Source of the DNA: an uncultured Bacteroides sp.
GTDB taxonomy: Bacteria; Bacteroidota; Bacteroidia; Bacteroidales; Bacteroidaceae
Length of the DNA: 33,749 nucleotides
Direction of reading: 5' to 3'
NCBI GenBank assembly: GCA_947074195.1
Contig: CAMTOS010000025.1
Span: forward strand, 1-33,749
The notes under the pieces are model-generated. The model searched no databases. It was not told the DNA's origin and saw only the letters and a list, made by a program, of their open reading frames with translations. This document shows positions 25,274 through 33,721 of this stretch, in pieces. Position 1 is the stretch's first letter, and every line of letters begins with the position of its first letter. A program made the position numbers and the translations under genes.

Positions 25274-25281
25274 CAAAAATA
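25274..25281 (-). promoter_or_regulatory. Possible proximal -7 box of the inositol-lipid operon
   Basis: TATTTTTG on the minus strand fits TAnnTTTG, about 33 bp before the synthase ATG. The nearest TTTG upstream gives a 24-bp spacer, longer than usual. Confidence 0.35.
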
Positions 25282-25374
25282 ATTCTTATTGCTTATAATA
25301 CTTTTCAAATGTCAAGTATATACAATTGAATTAACTGTTTTTAACCTTACAATTCTTATAAGATTAAAAGCTTG

Positions 25375-25405
25375 CAAATTTAGAAATGCATTGTAGTTCA
25401 TGAAA
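25375..25405 (-). promoter_or_regulatory. Possible distal promoter of the inositol-lipid operon
   Basis: Minus-strand -7 box TAAATTTG (25382-25375), 19-bp spacer, TTTC (25405-25402) as a one-mismatch -33. It would give a leader of about 130 nt. Confidence 0.4.
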
Positions 25406-25419
25406 GGTCTATATCGGCT

Positions 25420-25501
25420 AACAATTGTTCAAAACACGAAATAAGCTGCCTGGCGCTTATTTATAAGGTTTTTAATGGAATTAATTCGTATAACAATTGT
25501 T
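25420..25501. repeat. Paired palindromes AACAATTGTT with central dyad
   Basis: TAACAATTGTT occurs at 25419-25429 and 25491-25501, 72 bp apart. Between them is the inverted repeat AAATAAGC (25439-25446) / GCTTATTT (25455-25462). They look like paired regulator sites upstream of the distal promoter; the binding factor is unknown. Confidence 0.45.
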
Positions 25502-25731
25502 ACAAATTCTATAATCTATATCTCATATTTCAGTTTTCTTTATTTTATAATTATCTTTTATATGGATAATACCCAAAAAGTACATCTTCCTAAATTTATA
25601 AATAGTTCGTTATAAACGATAAATTTTAAAGATTACACTTTACAAATGAAGAATGTGATCGATAAGCTAATTGTTAGAAAAAATGACGTTGATAAATAGT
25701 CATCTCGCAAGAATAAGATAACATTAAATAA

Positions 25732-25767
25732 TTAAGGCGGATATTTCTTGAGAAACATCCGCCTTAA
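25732..25767 (-). terminator. Terminator of the pectate-lyase operon
   Basis: Stem TTAAGGCGGAT (25732-25742) with ATCCGCCTTAA (25757-25767), one mismatch, then TTTC/GAAA closing a 4-nt loop. The minus-strand tail is TTAATTATTTAAT, T-rich but interrupted. Confidence 0.75.
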
Positions 25768-25796
25768 AAAAGACTATATATTTATTTCAGTTGTAC

Positions 25797-28535
25797 TTAA
25801 AAGCAAACTACCTTTTTAGCAGTCGTGCGATTTATCTCTACAACACGAATAATGTATACTCCCTGTGGAACATAGAAAGATATGTTTGATTCATTCGTAT
25901 TTTTACGATCCTGCAGCAAGCCATTTATTGTATAGACTTCAACTATGCTATTAGGACTAAGTCCTTCAACAATAATCTGATTAGCATTAGCATAAACAAC
26001 AGGCGCATTTTCTACTCCGCCAACTGATTCTATACCTGTACCATCTTCAACAATTTCTAACCAGCGCATATCGCCTATCAGACCTCCGGTTGTGCTTGCA
26101 GTTGCAAGTGGAGAAGTAGATAAAATATAGAATTCACCATTTTCAGGATCTGAGAAATCAATTGATGTAAGATCAGACAGAATACCTTCACCAAGGGCAA
26201 GATCATTAATCTGGATATAAGTCAGATTAGTACCAGTATAGCCATTTACACCTACTAATAAATTATTCTCAGCAAGCAGCGAACCACCACCAGTTGTATA
26301 AAGCATTGATAAATCTGTAGTTGTATCTATTCCATTATCAATAATATTATCACGGAAGATATAGCTTGTTGCTACACTATGCCCAGTTTCCTCCATACGG
26401 CAGATTGAATAAGCTTTACCCGATTTTGCCCAGTGATATACTGTATTATTGGCAAACGTAAAATCAAAATCATAAGCTTTACCATAGCGGCGTGTCCAGA
26501 ACATATGTTCCTGCGGATAGTTATAGAAAGTAGAATTCGTTATACGAACTTTTGCCGTTGCTCCACCATCATTATAAATATAGCTATAACTCTCACATTT
26601 GCTTAATTCGAAGATAGAGTTATCTATAATTAGCTCACCATTCAAACCTCCTTCGGTAATAGTCATCAAACCGCGTTTAGAAGATGTAATATAACAATTT
26701 CTGAACTGAAGCGATTTTATAGATGAACCACCCTTCAGGCTGATAAAATAATTTACCGATGCCGGGTCAATAGTTAATCCATCGAAAATAAGTGAGCCAT
26801 TCGATTCACCAGAAGAAGCTGAAATTTCAGATGTAAATTTCAATACAGGTTGTGCACCTTCAGCTGCTTTCAAAGTAACAGTACGATTTGAAGGTATACT
26901 GATTTTCTGGGTATAAATACCCTCTTCAAGAACAAGCACTGTACCATCATTTACAGCATCGAAATAAGAAACAAGATTAGAAGGATTAACATAAACTTCA
27001 ATCAATGGTCCGTTATCATCGCCTTCTCCTTCTCCGCTGTCACCATCTTCAAATTCATTTTGTTTAGCAGTAATCTCTGCCACCAAACTATTCATATAAA
27101 CTTCAAGATTAGTATATCCTTCCGCAGAAAGTGTTGCAATTTTACCATCTGCTGCATTGAAAGGATTTAAGCCCATTTCTATTTCCCAATAATCAGGCAT
27201 ACCATCGCCATCTGAATCGAGCAGCTGTTCTGCTGTAACACCTCTGTCACTCAGCTCCGGCCATGCACTTAATGCGCCATTAGGCTTAACATCATCCTGA
27301 GTATCAATCAAACCTAAAGCACCAGAAACGCTACCTTTATAAGTATAAGTACCATATTCCGTTTCCTGAACGATGCGGTGATCAATAATATCGCGATCCA
27401 GAGAAGCACCGGCATAACGAAGAACTTGTCTGAATGCACGTTGCGCCGTATGTTTTGTTATAACATTTGTTTCAAGAGGTTCGTTTAGTCTGATCGTATC
27501 ACGCGTAACATCGGTAAAAAGTCCATCGCAATCGTTATTGTTTATTTGAGCGTAAATACCTTTGGTCCAGTTATCGGATGTCACTTCAGCATTACCTTCT
27601 ACTACATTTCCATTAACATAGTACTTCCCCCATACATGCTTCATTGGAGCGAATGCAGGATAAGTATTGCAATATTCTTCAGTACGAATACCAATCTTGG
27701 CAATACGATATCGAACAGCACTGTTAGGAGTAGCCGGACCTGGTTTATAGTAATTATCCACTATATTTATTTTCATTCCTTCACCGCCATAACATCCGTT
27801 GCCGGCCCAATTATATATTACATTATTACGATAGTCAACATATTCATTTTCTTGGGTTCCTGCACGAGGACCAAGACGTGGTGCGCGACTTGCATGATGT
27901 GCCATAAGATTGTGATGATAGGTTGCTTTATTACCACCCCAGTTGCCACCATAGCCATGAGCACCTTTGCTATGTCCTGAATGGCGCAAACTTTCAGAAA
28001 CAATACACCATTGAACAGTCAGATTTTCGCAACCATAAACAGATAAACATTCATCTACAGACCAGCTTACCGAGCAGTGATCGATAATAATATTCTTTCG
28101 GTCCATACCGCCCAATCCATCAGGTTCAAGTTCGTTCTCGATAGCACTTTTGTTTCCTGGTCTGAAGCGTACATAACGAATTATCACCTCATTGGCAGCA
28201 ATAATAAAAGCATAATCAGCAATACATATACCTTGCCCCGGAGCAGTTTGCCCTGCAATAGTGATATAATCATTACTTACTTTCAAATCACTTTTCAGGA
28301 AAATAGTACCAGAAACATCAAAAACGATAGTTCGTGGTCCTTTCTGAGTAGCAGCATAACGAAGTGTACCCGGAGTATTCGTATCTTCAAGTGAAGTTAC
28401 GCGATAAACAGTACCACCGCGACCACCAATTGTATATCGTCCATGGCCTTCGGCTCCGGGAAATGATGGCAGTTCCTGCGCAAAAGCAGTGACAGAGGCC
28501 ATCAAAAAGAATAATATAATACCTAAGTATTTCAT
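25797..28535 (-). CDS. Secreted PL1-like pectate lyase with second beta-helix and sorting-domain-like C terminus
   Basis: The 912-aa precursor has a signal peptide (1-19). A PL1-type beta-helix spans about 20-440, with FPGAEGHGRYTIGGRGG, IIIDHCSVSWSVDE (residues 149-162, likely calcium Asp) and HHASRAPR (213-220, likely catalytic Arg). A calcium-binding DSDGDG (440-445) precedes an acidic Gly/Glu/Asp linker (495-509), and a second beta-helix region (about 510-830, DUF4957/DUF5123-like) follows. The last 75 residues resemble T9SS type A sorting domains (GVYIIRVV...KKVVCF). It would cleave pectic polymer outside the cell or at its surface. It starts 12 bp after the other lyase gene, so they form an operon. 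Exact substrate is not certain. Confidence 0.88.
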   Translation of the reverse strand: MKYLGIILFFLMASVTAFAQELPSFPGAEGHGRYTIGGRGGTVYRVTSLEDTNTPGTLRYAATQKGPRTIVFDVSGTIFLKSDLKVSNDYITIAGQTAPGQGICIADYAFIIAANEVIIRYVRFRPGNKSAIENELEPDGLGGMDRKNIIIDHCSVSWSVDECLSVYGCENLTVQWCIVSESLRHSGHSKGAHGYGGNWGGNKATYHHNLMAHHASRAPRLGPRAGTQENEYVDYRNNVIYNWAGNGCYGGEGMKINIVDNYYKPGPATPNSAVRYRIAKIGIRTEEYCNTYPAFAPMKHVWGKYYVNGNVVEGNAEVTSDNWTKGIYAQINNNDCDGLFTDVTRDTIRLNEPLETNVITKHTAQRAFRQVLRYAGASLDRDIIDHRIVQETEYGTYTYKGSVSGALGLIDTQDDVKPNGALSAWPELSDRGVTAEQLLDSDGDGMPDYWEIEMGLNPFNAADGKIATLSAEGYTNLEVYMNSLVAEITAKQNEFEDGDSGEGEGDDNGPLIEVYVNPSNLVSYFDAVNDGTVLVLEEGIYTQKISIPSNRTVTLKAAEGAQPVLKFTSEISASSGESNGSLIFDGLTIDPASVNYFISLKGGSSIKSLQFRNCYITSSKRGLMTITEGGLNGELIIDNSIFELSKCESYSYIYNDGGATAKVRITNSTFYNYPQEHMFWTRRYGKAYDFDFTFANNTVYHWAKSGKAYSICRMEETGHSVATSYIFRDNIIDNGIDTTTDLSMLYTTGGGSLLAENNLLVGVNGYTGTNLTYIQINDLALGEGILSDLTSIDFSDPENGEFYILSTSPLATASTTGGLIGDMRWLEIVEDGTGIESVGGVENAPVVYANANQIIVEGLSPNSIVEVYTINGLLQDRKNTNESNISFYVPQGVYIIRVVEINRTTAKKVVCF

Positions 28536-28547
28536 TGAATTTAATTT

Positions 28548-30377
28548 TTAAAAAATCATTTTTTCGCTGACAGATGTACTATTTTCATAATAGTAAGTCA
28601 CAATGTAGATACCCGATTGCAATACTGATGGGTATTGAATATCATTTTTAACCATATTCACTGTTGATGTATAAACATTCTGACCCATCAAATTAGTAAT
28701 AGAATATGAAATAACAATGGCATTTTCAATATTCTCTGTATCTATAAAACCTGTTGATCCATCATTATCATCACCTGTATGACCAATGCTATTTAAATAA
28801 TTCTCGAGATTAGAATAACCATTTGAAGAGATAAGACTTCCATCCAGTGCATCAAATTTATTTAAACCATTAGCATCTTCCCAACTATCAGGTATACCAT
28901 CACCATCTGAATCTAAAGCCAATTCTTCACCCGGCAACATCGAAAGATCAGGCCATGCGGTCCATGTTTCATCTGCATCAGCAGGTTTAAGATCATCCTG
29001 CGAATTAAGCACACCTAGCCATTTGACTTCGGGAGTTACAGGAGTAGTTTTATTCCATTTTACAGCACCACGATCCTGAACTTCCAGTAATCCGGCTGCT
29101 TCCATTAAAATACGCTCATCAACAGCATCGAGACGAGGAAGAGTTGCACCTGCATTTGCGATAACATTATTATAAGCATCTTCTGCAATTTCAATATTCA
29201 AACCGCTACTTGCTGTAGGAGCATCAAGCATGATGGCTTCATAATTTGTGGCCCCGGCACGAAGATTTACGGCACGTTTTGAATTTGTTGTATTCGCCCA
29301 AGTCCAGTTGTCAGCATTTACAAAAGAATGATCGCCTTTATTTTTATCATTCTTGTATTCATTAGTTTCAAATAGATTGCCATCGATAAACCAGCGACCA
29401 AACTTTGTAGCATTTGAGGCATCGTAAGAACAGTCAGCAAACCAGCGTTCCTGGAAAGTATTGGTAGCCGGACCAATTTTATAGTAATTGCTGATGAGGT
29501 AAGTATGGCAATATGATCCTTCTACGACAGAGTGAATATCACCACCATAAAGAGCACCTTTATCGGCCCAATTGAAAAGTACGTTGTTAACGATTTCACT
29601 ATCAACAAAAGCATCATGACCGCTTGCCGCTTTATCGCGTGCTCCATTCACTAAAGGCGTACGACGCACACAGTGCGAAAATAAATTATGATGGAATGTA
29701 GAATGCTCACCACCCCATTGTGCACCATATCCGCGAGCTCCCTTATCATGCTTCGAGACATATAAAGGTTCACTTAAAATACAATACTGCATGGTTGTAT
29801 ATTTATTATCATACATCGTTACATTCTCTTCCATAGACCAGCTAAAAGAACAATGATCGATAATAATATTCTCCGCATTCTCAACATTTAAAGCGGAATA
29901 ATTTATTCCTGTCAGATCTCCAGGACGAAAACGAAGATAGCGAATGATATAGTTTTTACTATGAATATAGACATTCGCACCTGAAATACAAATACCACCA
30001 CCAGGTGCAGACTGTCCGGCAATTGTCACATTAGAACGTCCGCATTTAAGGCGTTCTTTCAGAATAATATTTCCGGCAACCTTAAAAAGAATAGTTCTTG
30101 GGGTATCATCTCCATCGGTCAAAGCCCAGCGCAATGAACCTTCGATGGGCGTTTCAGAAGATTTATAATCATCAAGTGAAGTTACAAAATAAACGTTGCT
30201 TCCGATAGCAGGATCGACTGCACGTCCTCCGGAAGCATAACGCCCCCATCCTTCAGCACCGGGAAAAGCAATCTGCAGGTCATCAGACTGTGCAAACGAA
30301 TTAATACCTGCAAATAAGGCAATACCGCAAATCAGCGCCTTTTTGCTAAAAAGAATTTTAAACGTAATGTTTTTCAT
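28548..30377 (-). CDS. Secreted PL1-like pectate lyase with sorting-domain-like C terminus
   Basis: The 609-aa precursor starts with a signal peptide (1-29, ending NSFAQ). The beta-helix carries FPGAEGWGRYASGGR, IIIDHCSFSWSMEE (171-184) and CVRRTPLV (236-243), parallel to the landmarks of its downstream neighbour. DSDGDG (489-494) is a calcium-binding loop. Residues of about 540-609 (ISYSITNLMGQNVYTSTV, SGIYIVTYYY) resemble the C-terminal sorting domain of the T9SS. It lacks the second beta-helix of the 912-aa protein. The pair looks like a diverged tandem duplication. The upstream region carries paired TGCAATATT repeats but no exact promoter consensus. Confidence 0.88.
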   Translation of the reverse strand: MKNITFKILFSKKALICGIALFAGINSFAQSDDLQIAFPGAEGWGRYASGGRAVDPAIGSNVYFVTSLDDYKSSETPIEGSLRWALTDGDDTPRTILFKVAGNIILKERLKCGRSNVTIAGQSAPGGGICISGANVYIHSKNYIIRYLRFRPGDLTGINYSALNVENAENIIIDHCSFSWSMEENVTMYDNKYTTMQYCILSEPLYVSKHDKGARGYGAQWGGEHSTFHHNLFSHCVRRTPLVNGARDKAASGHDAFVDSEIVNNVLFNWADKGALYGGDIHSVVEGSYCHTYLISNYYKIGPATNTFQERWFADCSYDASNATKFGRWFIDGNLFETNEYKNDKNKGDHSFVNADNWTWANTTNSKRAVNLRAGATNYEAIMLDAPTASSGLNIEIAEDAYNNVIANAGATLPRLDAVDERILMEAAGLLEVQDRGAVKWNKTTPVTPEVKWLGVLNSQDDLKPADADETWTAWPDLSMLPGEELALDSDGDGIPDSWEDANGLNKFDALDGSLISSNGYSNLENYLNSIGHTGDDNDGSTGFIDTENIENAIVISYSITNLMGQNVYTSTVNMVKNDIQYPSVLQSGIYIVTYYYENSTSVSEKMIF

Positions 30378-30418
30378 TATTAAAAAGTAAAATAAATACT
30401 AAGTGTTTTCATTATTAA

Positions 30419-30459
30419 TGCAATATTACGACATATGTCTACCGACATTGTGCAATATT
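30419..30459. promoter_or_regulatory. Paired repeats and palindrome upstream of the pectate-lyase operon
   Basis: TGCAATATT occurs at 30419-30427 and 30451-30459 (32 bp apart, about three helical turns), flanking the perfect palindrome GACATATGTC (30430-30439). It lies 42-82 bp before the lyase start, a fitting place for an activator site. Bound factor unknown. Confidence 0.4.
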
Positions 30460-30523
30460 TAATATGAAACAGAGAGTAACAATTTTTACCCGTTAATAAT
30501 CAATTTTTCGCATTAGTCTAAAT

Positions 30524-31429
30524 TTACCTTAAACGCAGTGTATCACCTACTTGCGGCATATAATCAGGATCTTTTTTATTCAATTTATATAAATTCTTCA
30601 ACTTCATGGCATATCGTTGAGAAATAGAATACATCGAATCTCCATCTTCCACAATATAGATTTTATATGGCGATAAAGCCTTTTTACGCTTAGCCTTTAA
30701 ATACAAAATATCACCCTCCTGCAACTTATATTCCGGATAAAGTTCATTATAGCCAATAAGGTTGCGACGGCTAATACCAAGTTCTTTTGCCAGCATCTCG
30801 AAAGTGTCACCACTACGTGCAAGCACATAAGCTCTGTCATTGGCAATGAAAACCGGGTGAGGATTGAGTAACCATGGTTTACGACTCAGCTGACGTTTAG
30901 AATAAACACCCTGCTTATCATATTTATGCAAATTATAAGATTCAATCAAGTCGATTAATTTATACGCATAAGTCGGATCAGTAGCATATCCTGCTTTTTT
31001 CAGTCCATGAGCCCAACCCTTATAGTCGGTCGTTGAAAGTTTAAATAAAAAGGCATATCGCGATCCGTTAACCAAAAACTGTGAATGATCCTCATAGGAG
31101 TCTATCGGATTACGATAAGCACGGAAGCATTCGTTCCGGGCATCATCATCATGTTTAACTGAGCGTCCTCGCCAGCCACTTCCACATTTAATACCAAAGT
31201 GATTATTACTTTTCCGGGCCAGTTCGCTCATTCCTGCTCCACTTTCAAGCAACCCCTGAGCAAGAGTAATGCTTGCCGGAATCTTATGGAGTTTCATTTG
31301 TTCAATAGCCAGAGAATTATATTTATTGATATATTCTGCATAGCGGGGATTACGTGTTTGTGCTTTTATCTGAAAACAAAACACAGATATTAAAAGAAAA
31401 GTAAGAATAGAGTATTTAGTGATTCTCAT
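30524..31429 (-). CDS. Secreted glucosaminidase with two LysM domains
   Basis: The 301-aa precursor has a signal peptide (about 1-23), then a FlgJ/LytD-type glucosaminidase domain: SITLAQGLLESGAG holds the probable catalytic Glu (near residue 63), NHFGIKC and YATDPTYAYKLIDLIE complete the pattern. Two LysM repeats follow (about 200-245 and 255-301, e.g. DGDSMYSISQRYAM), which bind peptidoglycan. It would cut GlcNAc linkages in the cell wall during growth or division. No adjacent partner is evident; cdd diverges from it. Confidence 0.92.
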   Translation of the reverse strand: MRITKYSILTFLLISVFCFQIKAQTRNPRYAEYINKYNSLAIEQMKLHKIPASITLAQGLLESGAGMSELARKSNNHFGIKCGSGWRGRSVKHDDDARNECFRAYRNPIDSYEDHSQFLVNGSRYAFLFKLSTTDYKGWAHGLKKAGYATDPTYAYKLIDLIESYNLHKYDKQGVYSKRQLSRKPWLLNPHPVFIANDRAYVLARSGDTFEMLAKELGISRRNLIGYNELYPEYKLQEGDILYLKAKRKKALSPYKIYIVEDGDSMYSISQRYAMKLKNLYKLNKKDPDYMPQVGDTLRLR

Positions 31430-31478
31430 ATATATCAGTTTATTAAAGGAGTTTTAAGTTACAAAAATCCAAAAAATT

Positions 31479-31509
31479 GTTGAGAATCTCAATCTCTTTT
31501 TTAACTTTG
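31479..31509 (+). promoter_or_regulatory. Promoter for cytidine deaminase, overlapping a dyad
   Basis: GTTG (31479-31482) as -33, 19-bp spacer, -7 TAACTTTG (31502-31509) exactly fitting TAnnTTTG. The dyad TTGAGA-a-TCTCAA (31480-31492) covers the -33 box and could be an operator. Confidence 0.6.
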
Positions 31510-31544
31510 TGAGAACGATATGTAATAAAAAAACTGAAATTTAT

Positions 31545-32030
31545 ATGAAACCAGTAACGATAACTCATATTATGCACGAGTATCAGTGGGACGAACTTAC
31601 TGAGAATGACCGCAAACTTATTGAAATGGCCAAGGAAAGCACAGCCAATAGCTATGCTCCATACTCCAAATTTTCAGTAGGTGCCGCTTTAGAGTTAAGT
31701 AATGGAGAAATTGTGACCGGCACAAATCAGGAAAATGCCGCCTATCCATCAGGAATCTGTGCCGAGAGAACAGCTATCTTTTATGCTAATTCCAAATATC
31801 CTGATCAGGCTGTAAAAACTCTGGCCATTGCCGCTCGTACTACAAAAGATTTTATTGATGCGCACATTGCCCCCTGTGGTGCCTGTCGTCAGGTAATACT
31901 TGAAACAGAAAGAAGATACGGACAACCTATCCGGATCTTGCTTTATGGCAAAAGTTCAGTACTTGAGGTTAACGGCATACAAGACCTTCTCCCGTTATGT
32001 TTTGACGGTTCGTCACTTGACTTAGGCTGA
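31545..32030 (+). CDS. cdd: Cytidine deaminase
   Basis: This 161-aa zinc enzyme deaminates cytidine and deoxycytidine in pyrimidine salvage. The motif AAYPSGICAERTA carries the first zinc Cys and catalytic Glu, and PCGACRQ carries the other two zinc Cys. Substrate-binding YAPYSKFSVGAA is present near residue 38. The frame extends to a GTG at 31509, but that GTG is the last base of the -7 box, so I start at the ATG at 31545 (MKPVTITHIMHEYQW). A strong terminator follows. Confidence 0.94.
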   Translation: MKPVTITHIMHEYQWDELTENDRKLIEMAKESTANSYAPYSKFSVGAALELSNGEIVTGTNQENAAYPSGICAERTAIFYANSKYPDQAVKTLAIAARTTKDFIDAHIAPCGACRQVILETERRYGQPIRILLYGKSSVLEVNGIQDLLPLCFDGSSLDLG

Positions 32031-32066
32031 TTAATTGCTGATAGAGAAACAAATAATTTCATTTAT

Positions 32067-32102
32067 AAAGAGGAATACTTCATTGTATTCCTCTTTTCTT
32101 TT
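32067..32102 (+). terminator. Terminator of cdd
   Basis: Perfect 12-bp stem AAAGAGGAATAC (32067-32078) with GTATTCCTCTTT (32085-32096), 6-nt loop, then TTCTTTT. Confidence 0.85.
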
Positions 32103-32225
32103 ATCAAGTACCTCCAGACATCTCACTCATTTAAAATCAGATATTTAGGGAATAGCATTTAACATAAACAAATCGACTTTTTATATGTTATAAAATAAAA
32201 TGTTAAACCACAATATCAACGAGTT

Positions 32226-33602
32226 ATGAAACAATATGATGCGATTATTATAGGGTTCGGCAAGGCTGGTAAAACACTGGCCATCGATCTGGCTAAAAAG
32301 AAATGGGATGTTGCTTTAATAGAACGCACTCCTGAAATGTATGGTGGCTCATGTATTAATATTGCCTGCGTACCTACCAAACGTCTTGTACAGGAATCGA
32401 AGATTTCAAGTTTGTTAAGCCAGACTGATGTTATCGACAGGCCTGGCATCTATAAAACAGCTATAGATAAGAAGAATGAGCTGACACTGCTTTTAAGAAA
32501 CAAAAGCGTTGAAGACATTAAACAATATTCCAATATCACACTTATAGATGGCACTGCCTCATTTATAACATCAGATACAATCAATGTAAAACAAGCTGAT
32601 GGTGAAATTCAATTACAGGGAAAAGAGATTTTCATTAATACTGGTTCGGATTGTACGAAACCCGGAATTGCCGGAATCGAAAACAGTAAACATGTATATA
32701 CGACCGGTGAATTGCTTAAACTTGATGTTTTACCAAAACAGCTCATCATCATAGGCGGAGGAGCGGCAGGCATGGAATTTGCATCAATATATAATAATTT
32801 CGGAAGTAAAGTTACTATTCTCGAAGCCTTAAATCAATTTATGCCTTATGCAGACCGGGATGTTGCAGGTTGTGTAGAAAGTTCGTTCCGTAAAAGAGGT
32901 GTAGAGATTATTCTAAATGCGCAGGTTCTTTCTTTTGAAGATACTGATGATGGCGTTAAAGTGGATTATATCGATCGCAATGCCAATGCAGAAAGAGTAA
33001 TCGAAGGAGACGCTATACTGGTTGCCACAGGAAGAAGACCATATACAAAGGGATTAAATCTTGAAGCCATAGGAGTAAAAACCGATGAAACCGGAGCGAT
33101 TGTTGTAAATAACCATTTGCATACTGAAATACCTCATATTTGGGCCATGGGCGATGTAAGAGGTGGCGTGATGTCGACTGCACTTGCAACTGATGATTGC
33201 AGAATTATTATGAACAAACTTTTTGGCGATGATACACGCAGCACGGACGACAGAATCCCTGAACCTCATGCTTTCTTTACCGATCCTCCAATTGCCTATA
33301 TTGGTGCAACCGAAGCAGAAGTTATAAAGAAAGGATATAACTTTAAAGTCTCTCGTATGCTTGTGAGCAACGTCACCCGTAGTCATACTTTGAATCAGAC
33401 TGAAGGAATCATGAAAGCAATAATCAATGCCGATACCAATAAAATTATAGGTTGTGCTTTATTCTGTACAGATGCACCCGAGATTATTAATATCGTCAAT
33501 ATGGCAATGAAACAAGAACAGCCATATACATTCCTGCGTGATTTCATTTTCACTCATCCAAGCATGAGCGAAGCTTTCAATCAACTTTTCAATATTGAAT
33601 AA
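32226..33602 (+). CDS. RclA-like pyridine nucleotide-disulfide oxidoreductase
   Basis: The 458-aa flavoprotein has FAD motif GFGKAG (10-15), a redox-active pair Cys43-x4-Cys48 (GGSCINIACVPTK), an NAD(P) motif IIGGGAAGMEFA near 178 and a C-terminal dimerisation domain ending THPSMSEAFNQLF. The GFGKAGKTLA start, the Cys positions and the FTHPSMSEA ending resemble E. coli RclA, a reductase linked to hypochlorous-acid and copper stress; mercuric and dihydrolipoamide reductases are more distant relatives. No rclR, rclB or rclC is adjacent. I see no consensus promoter in the 129 bp after the cdd terminator. Confidence 0.88.
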   Translation: MKQYDAIIIGFGKAGKTLAIDLAKKKWDVALIERTPEMYGGSCINIACVPTKRLVQESKISSLLSQTDVIDRPGIYKTAIDKKNELTLLLRNKSVEDIKQYSNITLIDGTASFITSDTINVKQADGEIQLQGKEIFINTGSDCTKPGIAGIENSKHVYTTGELLKLDVLPKQLIIIGGGAAGMEFASIYNNFGSKVTILEALNQFMPYADRDVAGCVESSFRKRGVEIILNAQVLSFEDTDDGVKVDYIDRNANAERVIEGDAILVATGRRPYTKGLNLEAIGVKTDETGAIVVNNHLHTEIPHIWAMGDVRGGVMSTALATDDCRIIMNKLFGDDTRSTDDRIPEPHAFFTDPPIAYIGATEAEVIKKGYNFKVSRMLVSNVTRSHTLNQTEGIMKAIINADTNKIIGCALFCTDAPEIINIVNMAMKQEQPYTFLRDFIFTHPSMSEAFNQLFNIE

Positions 33603-33624
33603 GAATCAAAATATAATAAATCAG

Positions 33625-33666
33625 AAAGTGCTCTTCTATCATCACTGACAGAAGAGCACTTTTTGT
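33625..33666 (+). terminator. Terminator of the RclA-like gene
   Basis: Perfect 13-bp stem AAAGTGCTCTTCT (33625-33637) with AGAAGAGCACTTT (33650-33662), then a T-rich tail (TTGTTTT). Confidence 0.88.
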
Positions 33667-33721
33667 TTTAATAAAAAGAATACAGGTCACGCAGTACGCA
33701 CAAACTATAAACGAACAACTT

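Larger units (their letters stand above)
25241..25796. other. Gene-free 556-bp region upstream of the inositol-lipid operon
   Basis: Both flanking genes are on the minus strand. It holds promoter candidates for the operon (25274-25281, 25375-25405), two copies of the palindrome AACAATTGTT (25420-25429, 25492-25501) with an 8-bp dyad between them, and the lyase terminator (25732-25767). From about 25510 to 25730 I see only AT-rich sequence with no supported gene. Confidence 0.6.

Noticed and set aside
27546..27980. 144-codon plus-strand frame inside the pectate-lyase gene
   Set aside because: Complete overlap with a strongly supported lyase frame; sequence looks like an antisense shadow, with no promoter.
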